A stretch of 36,378 nucleotides of DNA from DATHSN01 sp035464115 (GTDB lineage Bacteria > Actinomycetota > Acidimicrobiia > Acidimicrobiales > SKKL01): contig DATHSN010000242.1 of the NCBI GenBank assembly GCA_035464115.1, positions 1-36,378 on the forward strand. The letters are read 5' to 3'. This document shows positions 5,972 through 13,592 of this stretch, in pieces. The translations under genes and the position numbers were made by a program. The notes beneath the pieces were generated by a model. The model ran no database searches and was not told the DNA's origin. It was given only the letters and a program-made list of their open reading frames with translations. The first letter of the stretch is position 1. The number at the start of each line of letters is the position of its first letter.

Positions 5972-7375
5972 ATGTCGCCCCCCGACGCCCCCCTCGCCGC
6001 GCGCCCGCTGCGGATCGCGCTGCTCGCCTACCGGGGCAAGCCCCACGTCGGAGGCCAGGGCGTCTACGTCCGCCACCTGGCCAAGGCCCTCGTCGACCTC
6101 GGCCACCACGTCGAGGTGCTGGGCGGCCAGCCCTACCCGGTGCTCGACGAGCGGGTGCCCCTGGTCGAGCTCCCCAGCCTCGACATCTACAACGACCACT
6201 TCCCCATGCGCATGCCCGGCGTCTGGGAGCTCAAGACGCTGGGCGACTGGATCGAGGTCGGCGCGTTCTCCACCGGCACGTTCCCCGAACCGCTCGCGTT
6301 CAGCGTGCGCGCCGCCCAGCACCTGCGGGGCCGGCTCGGCGAGTTCGACATCGTCCACGACAACCAGAGCCTCGGCTACGGGCTGCTCGCCATCGAGCGC
6401 ATGGGGCTGCCGGTGCTCGGCACCATCCACCACCCCATCACCGTCGACCGCCGCCTCGAGATGGAGCACGCCCCCACCCCGTGGCAGCGCTTCTCGAAGG
6501 CCCGCTGGTACGCGTTCACCAAGATGCAGACCCGGGTCGCCAACCGCCTGCAGCGCGTGATCACCGTGTCGGAGTCGTCACGGGGCGACATCGAGCGCGA
6601 CCACCTCGTCGACCCCGCCCGGCTCCACGTCGTCCCCGTGGGGGTCGATCCCGAGCTGTTCCGCCCGCTGCCCGAGGTCGCCCGCCACCCCGGTCGGCTC
6701 ATCACCACCGCGTCGGCCGACGTCACCATGAAGGGCCTGCGCTACCTGCTCGAGGCGCTGGCCAAGCTCCGCACCGAGCGCGACGTCAGCCTCACCGTCA
6801 TCGGCCGGGCCAAGCCGGGCGGACCGTCGGCGCAGGCCATCGAGCAGCTCGGGCTGACCGACCACGTCACGTTCGTCACCGGGGTGCCCGACCAGCGCAT
6901 CGTCGAGCTCTACGCCGAGGCCGAGCTGGCCGTCGTCCCGTCGCTCTACGAGGGCTTCTCGCTGCCGGCCATCGAGGCCATGAGCTGCGGCGTGCCCCTG
7001 GTCGCCACCACCGGAGGGGCCCTGCCCGAGGTGGTCGGGCCCGACGGCGAGACCGCCCTGCACGTGCCGCCCGGCGACTCTGCGGCCCTCGCGGCGCGCA
7101 TCGCCGGCGCCCTCGACGATCCCGAGCTGCGGGCCCGCGTCGGCCTCGCCGGCCGCCAGCGGGTCGCCGAGCGCTGGAGCTGGCGCCACACCGCCGAGCG
7201 CACCGTCGAGCAGTACCGGGCCCTGCTCGAGGAGTGGACCCCGCCGGCGCCGATCACCGCCGCCATCCCATCGATCGACAAGCTACCCGCCCTCGAGCAG
7301 GTCGCGGCGCGGGTGCCCTTCGTCGGCCGCCGGTCCGCCGGTCGCCCCGGCGACCAGCCGGGAGACCAGGCCTGA
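5972..7375 (+). CDS. Glycosyltransferase family 4 (GT-B fold)
   Basis: A 467-aa retaining glycosyltransferase that moves a sugar from a nucleotide sugar to an unknown acceptor on the inner membrane face. The N-terminal domain begins LRIALLAYRGKPHVGGQGVYVRHLAKAL, with the Gly-rich acceptor loop. The C-terminal domain has VGVDPELFRP, VTMKGLRYLLEAL and the donor-binding motif YEGFSLPAIEAMSCGVPLVATTGGALPEVVG (about residues 325-355), with the E-x7-E pair of GT4. GGGGAGG at 5954-5960 may be a distant ribosome site. The stop overlaps the next start (TGATG), so it is co-translated with the methyltransferase. The pairing resembles conserved actinobacterial glycosyltransferase-methyltransferase gene pairs; the product is not known from sequence. 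Confidence 0.9.
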   Translation: MSPPDAPLAARPLRIALLAYRGKPHVGGQGVYVRHLAKALVDLGHHVEVLGGQPYPVLDERVPLVELPSLDIYNDHFPMRMPGVWELKTLGDWIEVGAFSTGTFPEPLAFSVRAAQHLRGRLGEFDIVHDNQSLGYGLLAIERMGLPVLGTIHHPITVDRRLEMEHAPTPWQRFSKARWYAFTKMQTRVANRLQRVITVSESSRGDIERDHLVDPARLHVVPVGVDPELFRPLPEVARHPGRLITTASADVTMKGLRYLLEALAKLRTERDVSLTVIGRAKPGGPSAQAIEQLGLTDHVTFVTGVPDQRIVELYAEAELAVVPSLYEGFSLPAIEAMSCGVPLVATTGGALPEVVGPDGETALHVPPGDSAALAARIAGALDDPELRARVGLAGRQRVAERWSWRHTAERTVEQYRALLEEWTPPAPITAAIPSIDKLPALEQVAARVPFVGRRSAGRPGDQPGDQA

Positions 7376-8151
7376 TGCTCACGGTCGACTACGACCGGCT
7401 CGGCCTGCGCCCCGGCGAGCGCCTGCTCGACCTCGGCTGCGGCTTCGGGCGCCACGCGTTCGAGGGCCTGCGGCGCGGCGCCACCGTGGTGGCGCTCGAC
7501 TACTCCCTCGACGAGCTCCGCCAGGTGAACGAGCTGTTCGAGGCCATCACCGAGGCCGGCGAGGTCCCGGTGGGGGCGGTGGGGCGCGGCGTGCGCGGCG
7601 ACGGTCAGCGCCTGCCGTTCCCCGATGGCGCCTTCGACCGCATCATCGCCTCGGAGGTCCTCGAGCACCTCCCCCACGACGACACCGCGCTCGCCGAGCT
7701 GCACCGGGTGCTGCGCCCGGGCGGCACCATCGCGGTCACCGTGCCGGCCTGGCTGGCCGAGACGGTGTGCTGGAAGCTGTCGTCGGAGTACCACGCACCC
7801 CACGTCGAGGGCGGCCACCTGCGGATCTACACCGAGGCCGGGTTGCGCGAGCAGCTGCGGGCCGCCGGGTTCGTCCCCGGCGGTGCCCACCTGGCCCACG
7901 CGCTGCACACCCCCTACTGGTGGCTGCGCTGCGCCGTCGGGCCCGCCGACGACGACCATCGCCTGGTGCGGGCCTACCGGCGCCTGCTCGAGTGGGACAT
8001 CGTGTCGCAACCCGCCGTCACCCGCCTCGTCGAGCGGGCCCTGAACCCGGTCCTCGGCAAGAGCATCGTCGTCTACGCCACCCGCCCGATCGCGGGCGCC
8101 GCCCCGGTCCCCACCCCGGCCCCGACGCGTGGAGCAGCCCGTGCCGCCTGA
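7375..8151 (+). CDS. Class I SAM-dependent methyltransferase
   Basis: A 258-aa methyltransferase. The SAM site is motif I RLLDLGCGFGRHAFEGLRRGATVVALDYS (about residues 18-46), followed by DGQRLPFPDGAFDRIIASEVLEHLPHDD (motif II region) and LHRVLRPGGTIAVTVPAW (motif III). This is the Methyltransf_11/UbiE-like layout. ATG 7375 overlaps the glycosyltransferase stop by one base, so translation is coupled. The Ala/Pro-rich C-terminus overlaps the next gene start by up to 23 nt. It probably methylates the lipid or sugar product made with its neighbours, an inference from position. Confidence 0.9.
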   Translation: MLTVDYDRLGLRPGERLLDLGCGFGRHAFEGLRRGATVVALDYSLDELRQVNELFEAITEAGEVPVGAVGRGVRGDGQRLPFPDGAFDRIIASEVLEHLPHDDTALAELHRVLRPGGTIAVTVPAWLAETVCWKLSSEYHAPHVEGGHLRIYTEAGLREQLRAAGFVPGGAHLAHALHTPYWWLRCAVGPADDDHRLVRAYRRLLEWDIVSQPAVTRLVERALNPVLGKSIVVYATRPIAGAAPVPTPAPTRGAARAA

Positions 8152-9211
8152 GGTCACGGGCGTCCTCACCGCCGCCGACGTGACGGCCACCGCCGCCACG
8201 ATCGCCGAGTGGCAGCTGCCGGGCGGGATGATCCCGTGGTTCCCCGGTGGCCACGCCGACGCGTGGAACCACACCGAGGCGGCCATGGCGCTCGCGGTGG
8301 CGGGCTTCCGCGCCGAGGCCGAGCGCGCCTACGACTGGCTGCGGGTCATGCAGCGCCCCGACGGCGCCTGGCACCAGTACTACCTGGCCGACGGCATCGA
8401 GCAGGACAAGCTCGACGCCAACACGTGCGCCTACGTGGCCACCGGCGTGTGGCACCACTGGCTCATCACCGGCGACCGGGGCTTCCTCGAGGACATGTGG
8501 CGGGTCGTCGAACCCGCCATCGAGTTCGTGCTCGGCTTGCAGACCCCGCGCGGCGAGATCCTCTGGGCCCGCCACGCCGACGGCACCCCGTGGTCGTTCG
8601 CGCTGCTCACCGGCTCGTCGTCGATCTGCCACTCGCTGCGCTGCGCCATCGCCATCGCCGGCGAGCTCAGCCACGAGCGCCCCGACTGGGAGCTGTCGGC
8701 GGCCCGCCTCGCCCACGTCATCGAGCACGAGCCCGACGCCTTCGCCCCCAAGCACCGCTGGGCGATGGACTGGTACTACCCGGTGCTCGCCGGCGTCCTC
8801 ACCGGCGACCGGGGCCGGGCGCACCTCGCCGAGCGCCGCCCCACGTTCCTCATGCAGGACCGCGGCGTGCGCTGCGTGTCCGATCGCCCGTGGGTCACCG
8901 CGGCCGAGACCTGCGAGTGCACCCTCGCCCACCTCGCGGTCGGCGAGCACGAGGTGGCCGCCGAGCTGTTCGCCTGGGCCCAGGGCCTGCGCACCGACGA
9001 GGGCCGCTACTGGACCGGCATCGTGCTGCCCCAAGAGGTCCACTTCCCCGGCGGCGAGCAGAGCACCTACACCGCCGCCTCGGTGATCCTCGCCGCCGAC
9101 GCCCTCGCCGGCTGGAGCCCGGCGTCGACGCTGTTCACCGACCACGCGGCAACGCTGCCGCCGCTGCTCGACTTCGACCCCGACGAGGTCGTCGACCCCT
9201 CGCTCGACTAG
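8129..9211 (+). CDS. Alpha/alpha-barrel protein, prenyltransferase/squalene-cyclase-repeat-like
   Basis: A 360-aa, Trp-rich, all-helical protein. It has a QW-like repeat (QRPDGAW, about residues 73-79) and repeated helix pairs such as WNHTEAAMALAVAGFRAEAERAYDWL, as in squalene-hopene cyclases and prenyltransferase beta subunits. The DxDD catalytic motif of class II terpene cyclases is not seen, so a six-hairpin glycosidase-type or non-catalytic role is also possible. Candidate acidic or Cys residues lie in AETCECTLAHL and MDWYYPVLAG. The start may be GTG 8129 (23-nt overlap) or GTG 8141. As third gene of the glycosyltransferase-methyltransferase run it probably acts in the same envelope or lipid pathway. 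The fold call is fair; the function is unknown. Confidence 0.65.
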   Translation: MEQPVPPEVTGVLTAADVTATAATIAEWQLPGGMIPWFPGGHADAWNHTEAAMALAVAGFRAEAERAYDWLRVMQRPDGAWHQYYLADGIEQDKLDANTCAYVATGVWHHWLITGDRGFLEDMWRVVEPAIEFVLGLQTPRGEILWARHADGTPWSFALLTGSSSICHSLRCAIAIAGELSHERPDWELSAARLAHVIEHEPDAFAPKHRWAMDWYYPVLAGVLTGDRGRAHLAERRPTFLMQDRGVRCVSDRPWVTAAETCECTLAHLAVGEHEVAAELFAWAQGLRTDEGRYWTGIVLPQEVHFPGGEQSTYTAASVILAADALAGWSPASTLFTDHAATLPPLLDFDPDEVVDPSLD

Positions 9212-9240
9212 CAGGGTGCTGGTCCGCCTCGGGCCGGGTG

Positions 9241-9261
9241 GCGCCGGGCGCCGGGCGCCGG
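9241..9261. repeat. Three tandem GCGCCGG units between convergent genes
   Basis: GCGCCGG is repeated three times without a break in the 57-bp convergent gap. Each unit junction contains self-complementary GGCGCC, so the RNA of either strand could fold strongly. It may serve as a bidirectional terminator without a U-tract. Confidence 0.45.
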
Positions 9262-9268
9262 GCCCGCG

Positions 9269-9928
9269 TCAGATGCCGGGGCCGGTGCGGCGGAGCAGGC
9301 GGAGCGACCCGGTGCCGGGCTCCTCGGTGAACGCACCCGATGCCAGGGCCCGCAGGTAGAGCTCGTAGGGCGGGCGGCCGCCGTCGGCGGGGTCGGGGAA
9401 CACGTCGTGGATGGCGAGCAGACCGCCCACCGCCACGTGCGGCGCCCAGCCCTCGTAGTCGCGGTGGGCGGGCTCGGCGCCGTGGCCCCCGTCGATGAAG
9501 CACAGCCCCAGCGGGGTCGACCAGTGGGCGGCGACGGTGGGCGAATCGCCGACCACCGCGATGACCACGTCGTCGAGGCCGGCGCCGGCGATGGTGCGCC
9601 GGAACGTGGGCAGGGTGTCGAGCCGGCCGGTGTCGGGGTCGACGAGGTCGGGCTCGTGGTGCTCCCACCCGGCCTGGTTCTCCTCGGACCCGCGGTGGTG
9701 GTCGACGGCGAACAGCACGGTGCCCCGGGCGCGGGCGGCGGCGCCGAGGTAGACCGCCGACTTGCCGCAGTAGCTGCCCACCTCGAGCAACGGTCCCTCA
9801 CCGGCGACCAGCCCGGCGGCGTGCAGCGCGAGGCCCTCGTCGGGGGGCATGAAGCCCCGGGCCGCCTCGGCGGCGGCGCGCAGGGCCGGGTCCATCGGGG
9901 CCGCGCCGGGTCCGGCCGGGGTGATCAC
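9269..9928 (-). CDS. Class I SAM-dependent methyltransferase (Methyltransf_24-like)
   Basis: A 219-aa methyltransferase. Motif I is GPLLEVGSYCGKSAVYLG (about residues 44-61), followed by LFAVDHHRG (acidic end of strand 2) and GLCFIDGGHGAEPAHRDYEGW (about 140-160), typical of the O-methyltransferase-like Methyltransf_24 family found in sugar and cell-surface clusters. The GTG at 9928 starts 3 nt after the GtrA stop, so the two form an operon; GVP-like alternatives such as ATG at 9895 (MDPALRAAAEA) are possible. It converges on the prenyltransferase-like gene and probably completes the glycoconjugate island. Confidence 0.85.
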   Translation of the reverse strand: MITPAGPGAAPMDPALRAAAEAARGFMPPDEGLALHAAGLVAGEGPLLEVGSYCGKSAVYLGAAARARGTVLFAVDHHRGSEENQAGWEHHEPDLVDPDTGRLDTLPTFRRTIAGAGLDDVVIAVVGDSPTVAAHWSTPLGLCFIDGGHGAEPAHRDYEGWAPHVAVGGLLAIHDVFPDPADGGRPPYELYLRALASGAFTEEPGTGSLRLLRRTGPGI

Positions 9929-9931
9929 CGC

Positions 9932-10408
9932 TCAGGCGGGAGCGTCGACGTCGGCGGGATCGGCGGCCGTGCCGAGCGCAGAGGGCGAGCCGAACATCAC
10001 CTGGTCGAGCAGCAGGTACTTGGCCACCCACAAGGTGCCGAACGACGCGATGTTGGTGGCGCTCACCGCGAGCTGGGAGTCCCAGTGGCGGGCCACGTAG
10101 CCCACCGCCACCGTCGACACGATGAGCCCGAGCAGCGACATGCCCCAGAACGGGAGCACCTCGCGCTGCAGGCTGTGGCGCCCGGTCTTGCCCCACACCC
10201 ACTGGCGGTTGAGCAGGTAGGCGGGGATCGAGGCGCCGCTCACCGACACGAAGTTGGCCCACGCCGCCGACATGCCGCCCTGGTAGGTGATCACCAGCAG
10301 CACCTGGGTGACGACGACCCCGACCACCGAGACGGAGGCGTACTTGATGGCCCTCGGGCCGTGGGCCCGGCCGAGGTCGGTGAGGCGGGCGATCGCGGTC
10401 ATTCCCAT
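9932..10408 (-). CDS. GtrA family membrane protein
   Basis: A 158-aa protein with four predicted membrane helices: IKYASVSVVGVVVTQVLLVITY, WANFVSVSGASIPAYLLNR, LPFWGMSLLGLIVSTVAVGYVA and VSATNIASFGTLWVAKYLLLD. The NRxWVW motif after helix 2 and the KYLLLD end are typical of GtrA/DPMS-type proteins, which help move or present polyprenyl-phosphate-linked sugars at the membrane. The frame is open much further upstream, but ATG 10408 (or ATG 10402) fits the family N-terminus and follows a TACGCT box at 8 nt. It forms an operon with the methyltransferase downstream. This supports an envelope-glycan role for the island. Confidence 0.88.
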   Translation of the reverse strand: MGMTAIARLTDLGRAHGPRAIKYASVSVVGVVVTQVLLVITYQGGMSAAWANFVSVSGASIPAYLLNRQWVWGKTGRHSLQREVLPFWGMSLLGLIVSTVAVGYVARHWDSQLAVSATNIASFGTLWVAKYLLLDQVMFGSPSALGTAADPADVDAPA

Positions 10409-10416
10409 CACGTCGG

Positions 10417-10422
10417 AGCGTA
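10417..10422 (-). promoter_or_regulatory. -10 box of gtrA-methyltransferase operon
   Basis: TACGCT on the minus strand, 8 nt before ATG 10408. No ribosome site is seen, so a leaderless or near-leaderless transcript is likely. Confidence 0.5.
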
Positions 10423-10474
10423 CCGGCGATGACTTGAGGTCGCAGATCCGGGCGGGGATGGCCGAGCCCCGCGT

Positions 10475-10512
10475 GGCAGCGGCTCGTCCGGCCCGCGTGA
10501 GCGATCGCTGCC
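10475..10512. promoter_or_regulatory. Bulged inverted repeat upstream of the first tesB
   Basis: GGCAGCG-GCTC (10475-10485) pairs with GAGC-gat-CGCTGCC (10499-10512), and the right arm contains the perfect palindrome AGCGATCGCT (10500-10509). It lies in the divergent gap, 15 bp before the proposed -10 box (GAGCAT, 10528-10533) of tesB. An operator is the most likely role. Confidence 0.4.
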
Positions 10513-10527
10513 GCTCCCCGGTCGTGC

Positions 10528-10533
10528 GAGCAT
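10528..10533 (+). promoter_or_regulatory. Possible -10 box of first tesB
   Basis: GAGCAT, 7 nt before ATG 10541. It has the A2 and T6 bases of the actinobacterial -10 pattern but is otherwise weak. Confidence 0.35.
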
Positions 10534-10540
10534 GGGGCCC

Positions 10541-11401
10541 ATGTCCGACCAGGAGGCGCTCGACGACCTCGTCTCGCTGCTCGACCTCGAGCCCATCGAG
10601 GTGAACATCTTCCGGGGCGTCAGCCCCGACGAGAAGCGCCAGCGGGTCTTCGGCGGGCAGGTGGCCGCCCAGGCGCTCATGGCCGGCGCCCGCACGGTCG
10701 ACACCGGCCAGGTCCACTCCCTGCACGCCTACTTCCTGCGGCCCGGCGACCCCACCGTGCCGATCCTCTACGAGGTCGACCGCATCCGCGACGGCCGTTC
10801 GTTCACCACCCGACGGGTGGTCGCCATCCAGCACGGGCGGGCGATCTTCAACATGTCGGCCTCGTTCCACCTGCCCGAACCGGGCCTCGACCACCAGGTG
10901 CCCATGCCCGAGGTGCCCGCCCCCCACGATCTGCCCGACTTCGCCACCCGCATGGCGCCCTACGCCGACCGGATGGGCGACTGGTACACCCGGCCCCGGC
11001 CGATCGACACCCGCCACGTCGACTGGGCGCCCCCGGGCCGGGCCGCGCCGGCCGAGCCCCAGTCGCGGGTGTGGATGCGCGCCGACGGCACCCTGCCCGA
11101 CGACCCGGTGCTGCACGCGTGCGTGCTCACCTACCTGTCCGACATGACGTTGCTCGACACCACCCTGCATCCCCACGGGGTGTCGGGGTGGGACACCGAG
11201 ATCATGATGGCGAGCCTCGATCACGCCATGTGGTTCCACCGCCCGTTCCGGGCCGACGAGTGGCTGCTCTACGCGCAGGACACCCCGTCGACGTCGGGGG
11301 CCCGTGGGCTCGCCCGAGGCATGGTGTTCACCCACGACGGGGACCTCGCGGTGTCCGTCGTGCAGGAGGGCCTGATCCGCGTGGTGAGCCGGGACTCGTG
11401 A
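10541..11401 (+). CDS. Acyl-CoA thioesterase II (TesB-like)
   Basis: Cytoplasmic 286-aa double-hotdog thioesterase that hydrolyses acyl-CoA to free acid and CoA. The first hotdog has RVFGGQVAAQALMAGARTV and HSLHAYFLRPGDPTVPI. The second has LTYLSDMTLLDTTLHPHG, SLDHAMWFHRPFRADEWLLY (with the catalytic-type Asp) and SGARGLARGMVFTHDG. The length is normal for TesB. ATG 10541 is preferred over ATG 10532 because a -10-like box would overlap the latter. Its last 4 nt (GTGA) overlap the start of the sugar dehydrogenase lipoprotein. A close relative lies at 14387. Confidence 0.92.
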   Translation: MSDQEALDDLVSLLDLEPIEVNIFRGVSPDEKRQRVFGGQVAAQALMAGARTVDTGQVHSLHAYFLRPGDPTVPILYEVDRIRDGRSFTTRRVVAIQHGRAIFNMSASFHLPEPGLDHQVPMPEVPAPHDLPDFATRMAPYADRMGDWYTRPRPIDTRHVDWAPPGRAAPAEPQSRVWMRADGTLPDDPVLHACVLTYLSDMTLLDTTLHPHGVSGWDTEIMMASLDHAMWFHRPFRADEWLLYAQDTPSTSGARGLARGMVFTHDGDLAVSVVQEGLIRVVSRDS

Positions 11402-12771
11402 CCGCACCGGCGCGAGGCGCGCTCGGGTCGACGGCGGTGGGTCGCGCCCGGCTGGTCGCGCTGGTGGCCGTCGCGACGCTGGCGCTGCTGGCCGCGGCGT
11501 GCGGCGACGACGACGGGGGTGGCGACGCCACCCCCGAGGGCGGCACCGCCGTGCTGCCCGATCCGACCCCCGACACGACGACCGCGTCGGGCGACGACCC
11601 GGGCGACGACGGCGCCACCACCACCGCACCGGCGGCCGACGACGGCGACGGCACCACCACCACGACCGTCGCGGCCGCGGTCGACTCGCTCGACGGGGCC
11701 GCGGTGCAGCTGCGGTCGGTGGCCCGCCTCGACTCGCCCACCGCGCTCGCCAGCCGCCCCGGGTCGCCCCACCTGTGGATCGCCGAGCGCCCCGGGCGGG
11801 TGCGGCTGGTGGCGCTCGAGTCGAGCGGGCTCGGCGAGGTGCGCGCCACGGTCGGTCCGGTGGTGGCCGACGTCTCCGACCGCACCACCGTCGACGCCGA
11901 GCGGGGCCTGCTCGGGCTGGCGTTCTCCGCCGACGGCGACACGCTCTACCTGAGCTACACCGACCGCGCCGGCCACACCAACGTCGACGCGCTCGACATG
12001 GACGGCGACACCGCCGTCGCCGCGTCCCGCCGCCAGGTCCTGTTCACCGAGCAGCCCTTCGCCAACCACAACGGCGGCCACATCGCCTTCGGCCCCGACG
12101 GGTTCCTCTACCTCGGCCTCGGCGACGGCGGCGGCGGTGGCGATCCCCTCGACACCGGCCAGGACCCCACAGACCTGCTCGGGTCGCTGCTGCGGATCGA
12201 CCCCCGCGCCGAGGGCGACGGGTACGACATCCCCGCCGACAACCCGTTCGTCGACGGCGGCGGCGCCGCCGAGGTCTGGGCCTACGGCCTGCGCAACCCG
12301 TGGCGCTTCTCGTGGGACCGCGCCACCGGCGATCTCTGGATCGCCGACGTCGGCCAGAACGCGGTCGAGGAAGTCACCCTGATCCCCGCCGATGACGGCT
12401 CGCCACCGGGACGCGGCGCCAACCTCGGCTGGCCCATCCTCGAGGGTGACCAGCCGTACTCGGGGGCGCCGGTCCCCGACGGCCTCGTCGCACCCGTGCT
12501 CACCTACGGCCACGACGAGGGCTGCTCGATCACCGGCGGGCACGTGTCGCGGGGCGACGCGCTGGCGGCGCTGCGCGGCGCCTACGTCTTCGCCGACTAC
12601 TGCGCCGCCGAGCTGCGCGCCGCCCTCGTCCGCGACGGCGAGCTGGTCGACGAGCGTCGCCTCGGCGTCTCCGTGCCCGGCGGCCAGGTGGTCTCGTTCG
12701 GCGAGGGCCCCGACGGCGAGCTCTACGTCCTCAGCCTGGCCGGCGAGGTGCTCCGCATCGACCCCGCCTGA
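11398..12771 (+). CDS. PQQ-dependent sugar dehydrogenase (GDH/sorbosone type) lipoprotein
   Basis: A 457-aa secreted, lipid-anchored protein of the soluble glucose/L-sorbosone dehydrogenase family (Asd-type), a six-bladed beta-propeller oxidising sugars with PQQ. The signal peptide is about residues 1-34 with a lipobox-like LLAAAC (Cys35). Then follows an Asp/Thr/Ala-rich linker (about 35-95) and the propeller, with SPTALASRPGSPHLWIAERPGRV, ERGLLGLAFSADG, NHNGGHIAFGPDGFLYLGLGDGG and YGLRNPWRFSWD as family motifs, the NHNGGH His being near the catalytic site. GTG 11398 overlaps the TesB stop (GTGA). No PQQ synthesis genes are visible in the window. Actual sugar activity is unknown for many such proteins. 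Confidence 0.88.
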   Translation: MTAPARGALGSTAVGRARLVALVAVATLALLAAACGDDDGGGDATPEGGTAVLPDPTPDTTTASGDDPGDDGATTTAPAADDGDGTTTTTVAAAVDSLDGAAVQLRSVARLDSPTALASRPGSPHLWIAERPGRVRLVALESSGLGEVRATVGPVVADVSDRTTVDAERGLLGLAFSADGDTLYLSYTDRAGHTNVDALDMDGDTAVAASRRQVLFTEQPFANHNGGHIAFGPDGFLYLGLGDGGGGGDPLDTGQDPTDLLGSLLRIDPRAEGDGYDIPADNPFVDGGGAAEVWAYGLRNPWRFSWDRATGDLWIADVGQNAVEEVTLIPADDGSPPGRGANLGWPILEGDQPYSGAPVPDGLVAPVLTYGHDEGCSITGGHVSRGDALAALRGAYVFADYCAAELRAALVRDGELVDERRLGVSVPGGQVVSFGEGPDGELYVLSLAGEVLRIDPA

Positions 12772-12786
12772 GACCGCCCGGCACGG

Positions 12787-12806
12787 GCCACCCGCCGCCG
12801 GGTGGC
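12787..12806. terminator. Hairpin after the sugar dehydrogenase gene
   Basis: Perfect 8-bp inverted repeat GCCACCCG, loop CCGC, CGGGTGGC, 15 nt after the stop. No T-tract follows, as is common in high-GC actinobacteria, so termination is an inference. Confidence 0.45.
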
Positions 12807-12826
12807 GCCGGAGGGGTGGGCGTCGG

Positions 12827-12832
12827 TACGTT
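12827..12832 (+). promoter_or_regulatory. Possible -10 box of the mycothiol/DinB enzyme gene
   Basis: TACGTT, followed by an untranslated leader of about 35-40 nt and a ribosome site AAGGGGGA (12863-12870) before ATG 12875. Unlike most promoters here it would give a leadered transcript. Confidence 0.4.
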
Positions 12833-12874
12833 CCCGGCCGAGGGCGGCGAGCGCCGCCGACCAAGGGGGAACCG

Positions 12875-13564
12875 ATGAGCGACCTCGGCGCGGCCTACCG
12901 CGACGCACGCACCCGCACCACCGAGCTGCTGAGGGGGGCCGACCCGGCCTCGATCGAGCACCGGGTGCCGGCGTCCCCGGCGTGGACCGTGAAGGACGCC
13001 GTGGCCCACGTCACCGGCATCCTCGACGACGTGGCCAACGGTCGGCTCGAGGGCGTGGGCTCCGATGCGTGGACCGCCGCCCAGGTCGCGGCCCGCCACG
13101 ACCGCACCCTCGCCGAGATCCTCGCGGAGTGGGAGGAGCGCGGCACCGCCCTCGAGGCCGGCCTCGCCGACGGCTCGGTGCCCGAGTTCGTCGGTGCGCT
13201 GCTCATCGCCGACCTCGCGTGCCACGAGGGCGACATCCGGGGCGCGCTCGGCGTCCACACCGTGCCCGACGCCACCTCCACCCGTGTCGCCCTCGACGGC
13301 TACCTCGGCCAGCTCGGCGACCGCATCGCAGGCGCCTCGCTGCCACCGCTGCGCGCCGTCGCCGGCGACATCGACCGCGTCGTCGGCGGCGACGACGCCG
13401 GGGCGACGGTCACCACATCGGCGTGGGAGCTGTTCCGCGCCCTCACCGGTCGGCGCACCCACGACCAGATCCGGGCCTTCGACTGGGACGGCGACCCGAC
13501 GCCGTACCTCGCCGTGTTCTCGTCCTACGGCACGCCGGACGAACCGCTCCACGAACGGCCGTGA
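12875..13564 (+). CDS. Maleylpyruvate isomerase family (mycothiol-dependent, DinB-like) protein
   Basis: A 229-aa protein with a four-helix DinB/MDMPI-N bundle. The metal-site histidines are visible in WTVKDAVAHVTGIL (about residues 47-60) and in DLACHEGDIRGALG (about 112-125), the HExDIR-type motif of mycothiol-dependent enzymes; the C-terminal part (about 160-225) resembles the small MDMPI-C-type domain. Members use mycothiol, the actinobacterial thiol, in isomerisation or detoxification; the substrate here is unknown. ATG 12875 has a strong ribosome site. It lies 28 nt before the enoyl-CoA hydratase gene, probably in one operon. Confidence 0.8.
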   Translation: MSDLGAAYRDARTRTTELLRGADPASIEHRVPASPAWTVKDAVAHVTGILDDVANGRLEGVGSDAWTAAQVAARHDRTLAEILAEWEERGTALEAGLADGSVPEFVGALLIADLACHEGDIRGALGVHTVPDATSTRVALDGYLGQLGDRIAGASLPPLRAVAGDIDRVVGGDDAGATVTTSAWELFRALTGRRTHDQIRAFDWDGDPTPYLAVFSSYGTPDEPLHERP

Positions 13565-13592
13565 CCGGGCCACCCGACCAGGAGGACGGCGC

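Noticed and set aside
9932..11629. A 565-codon minus-strand frame ending in GtrA
   Set aside because: The part upstream of 10408 is antisense to tesB and the dehydrogenase gene and has no domain; GtrA proteins are about 150 aa.
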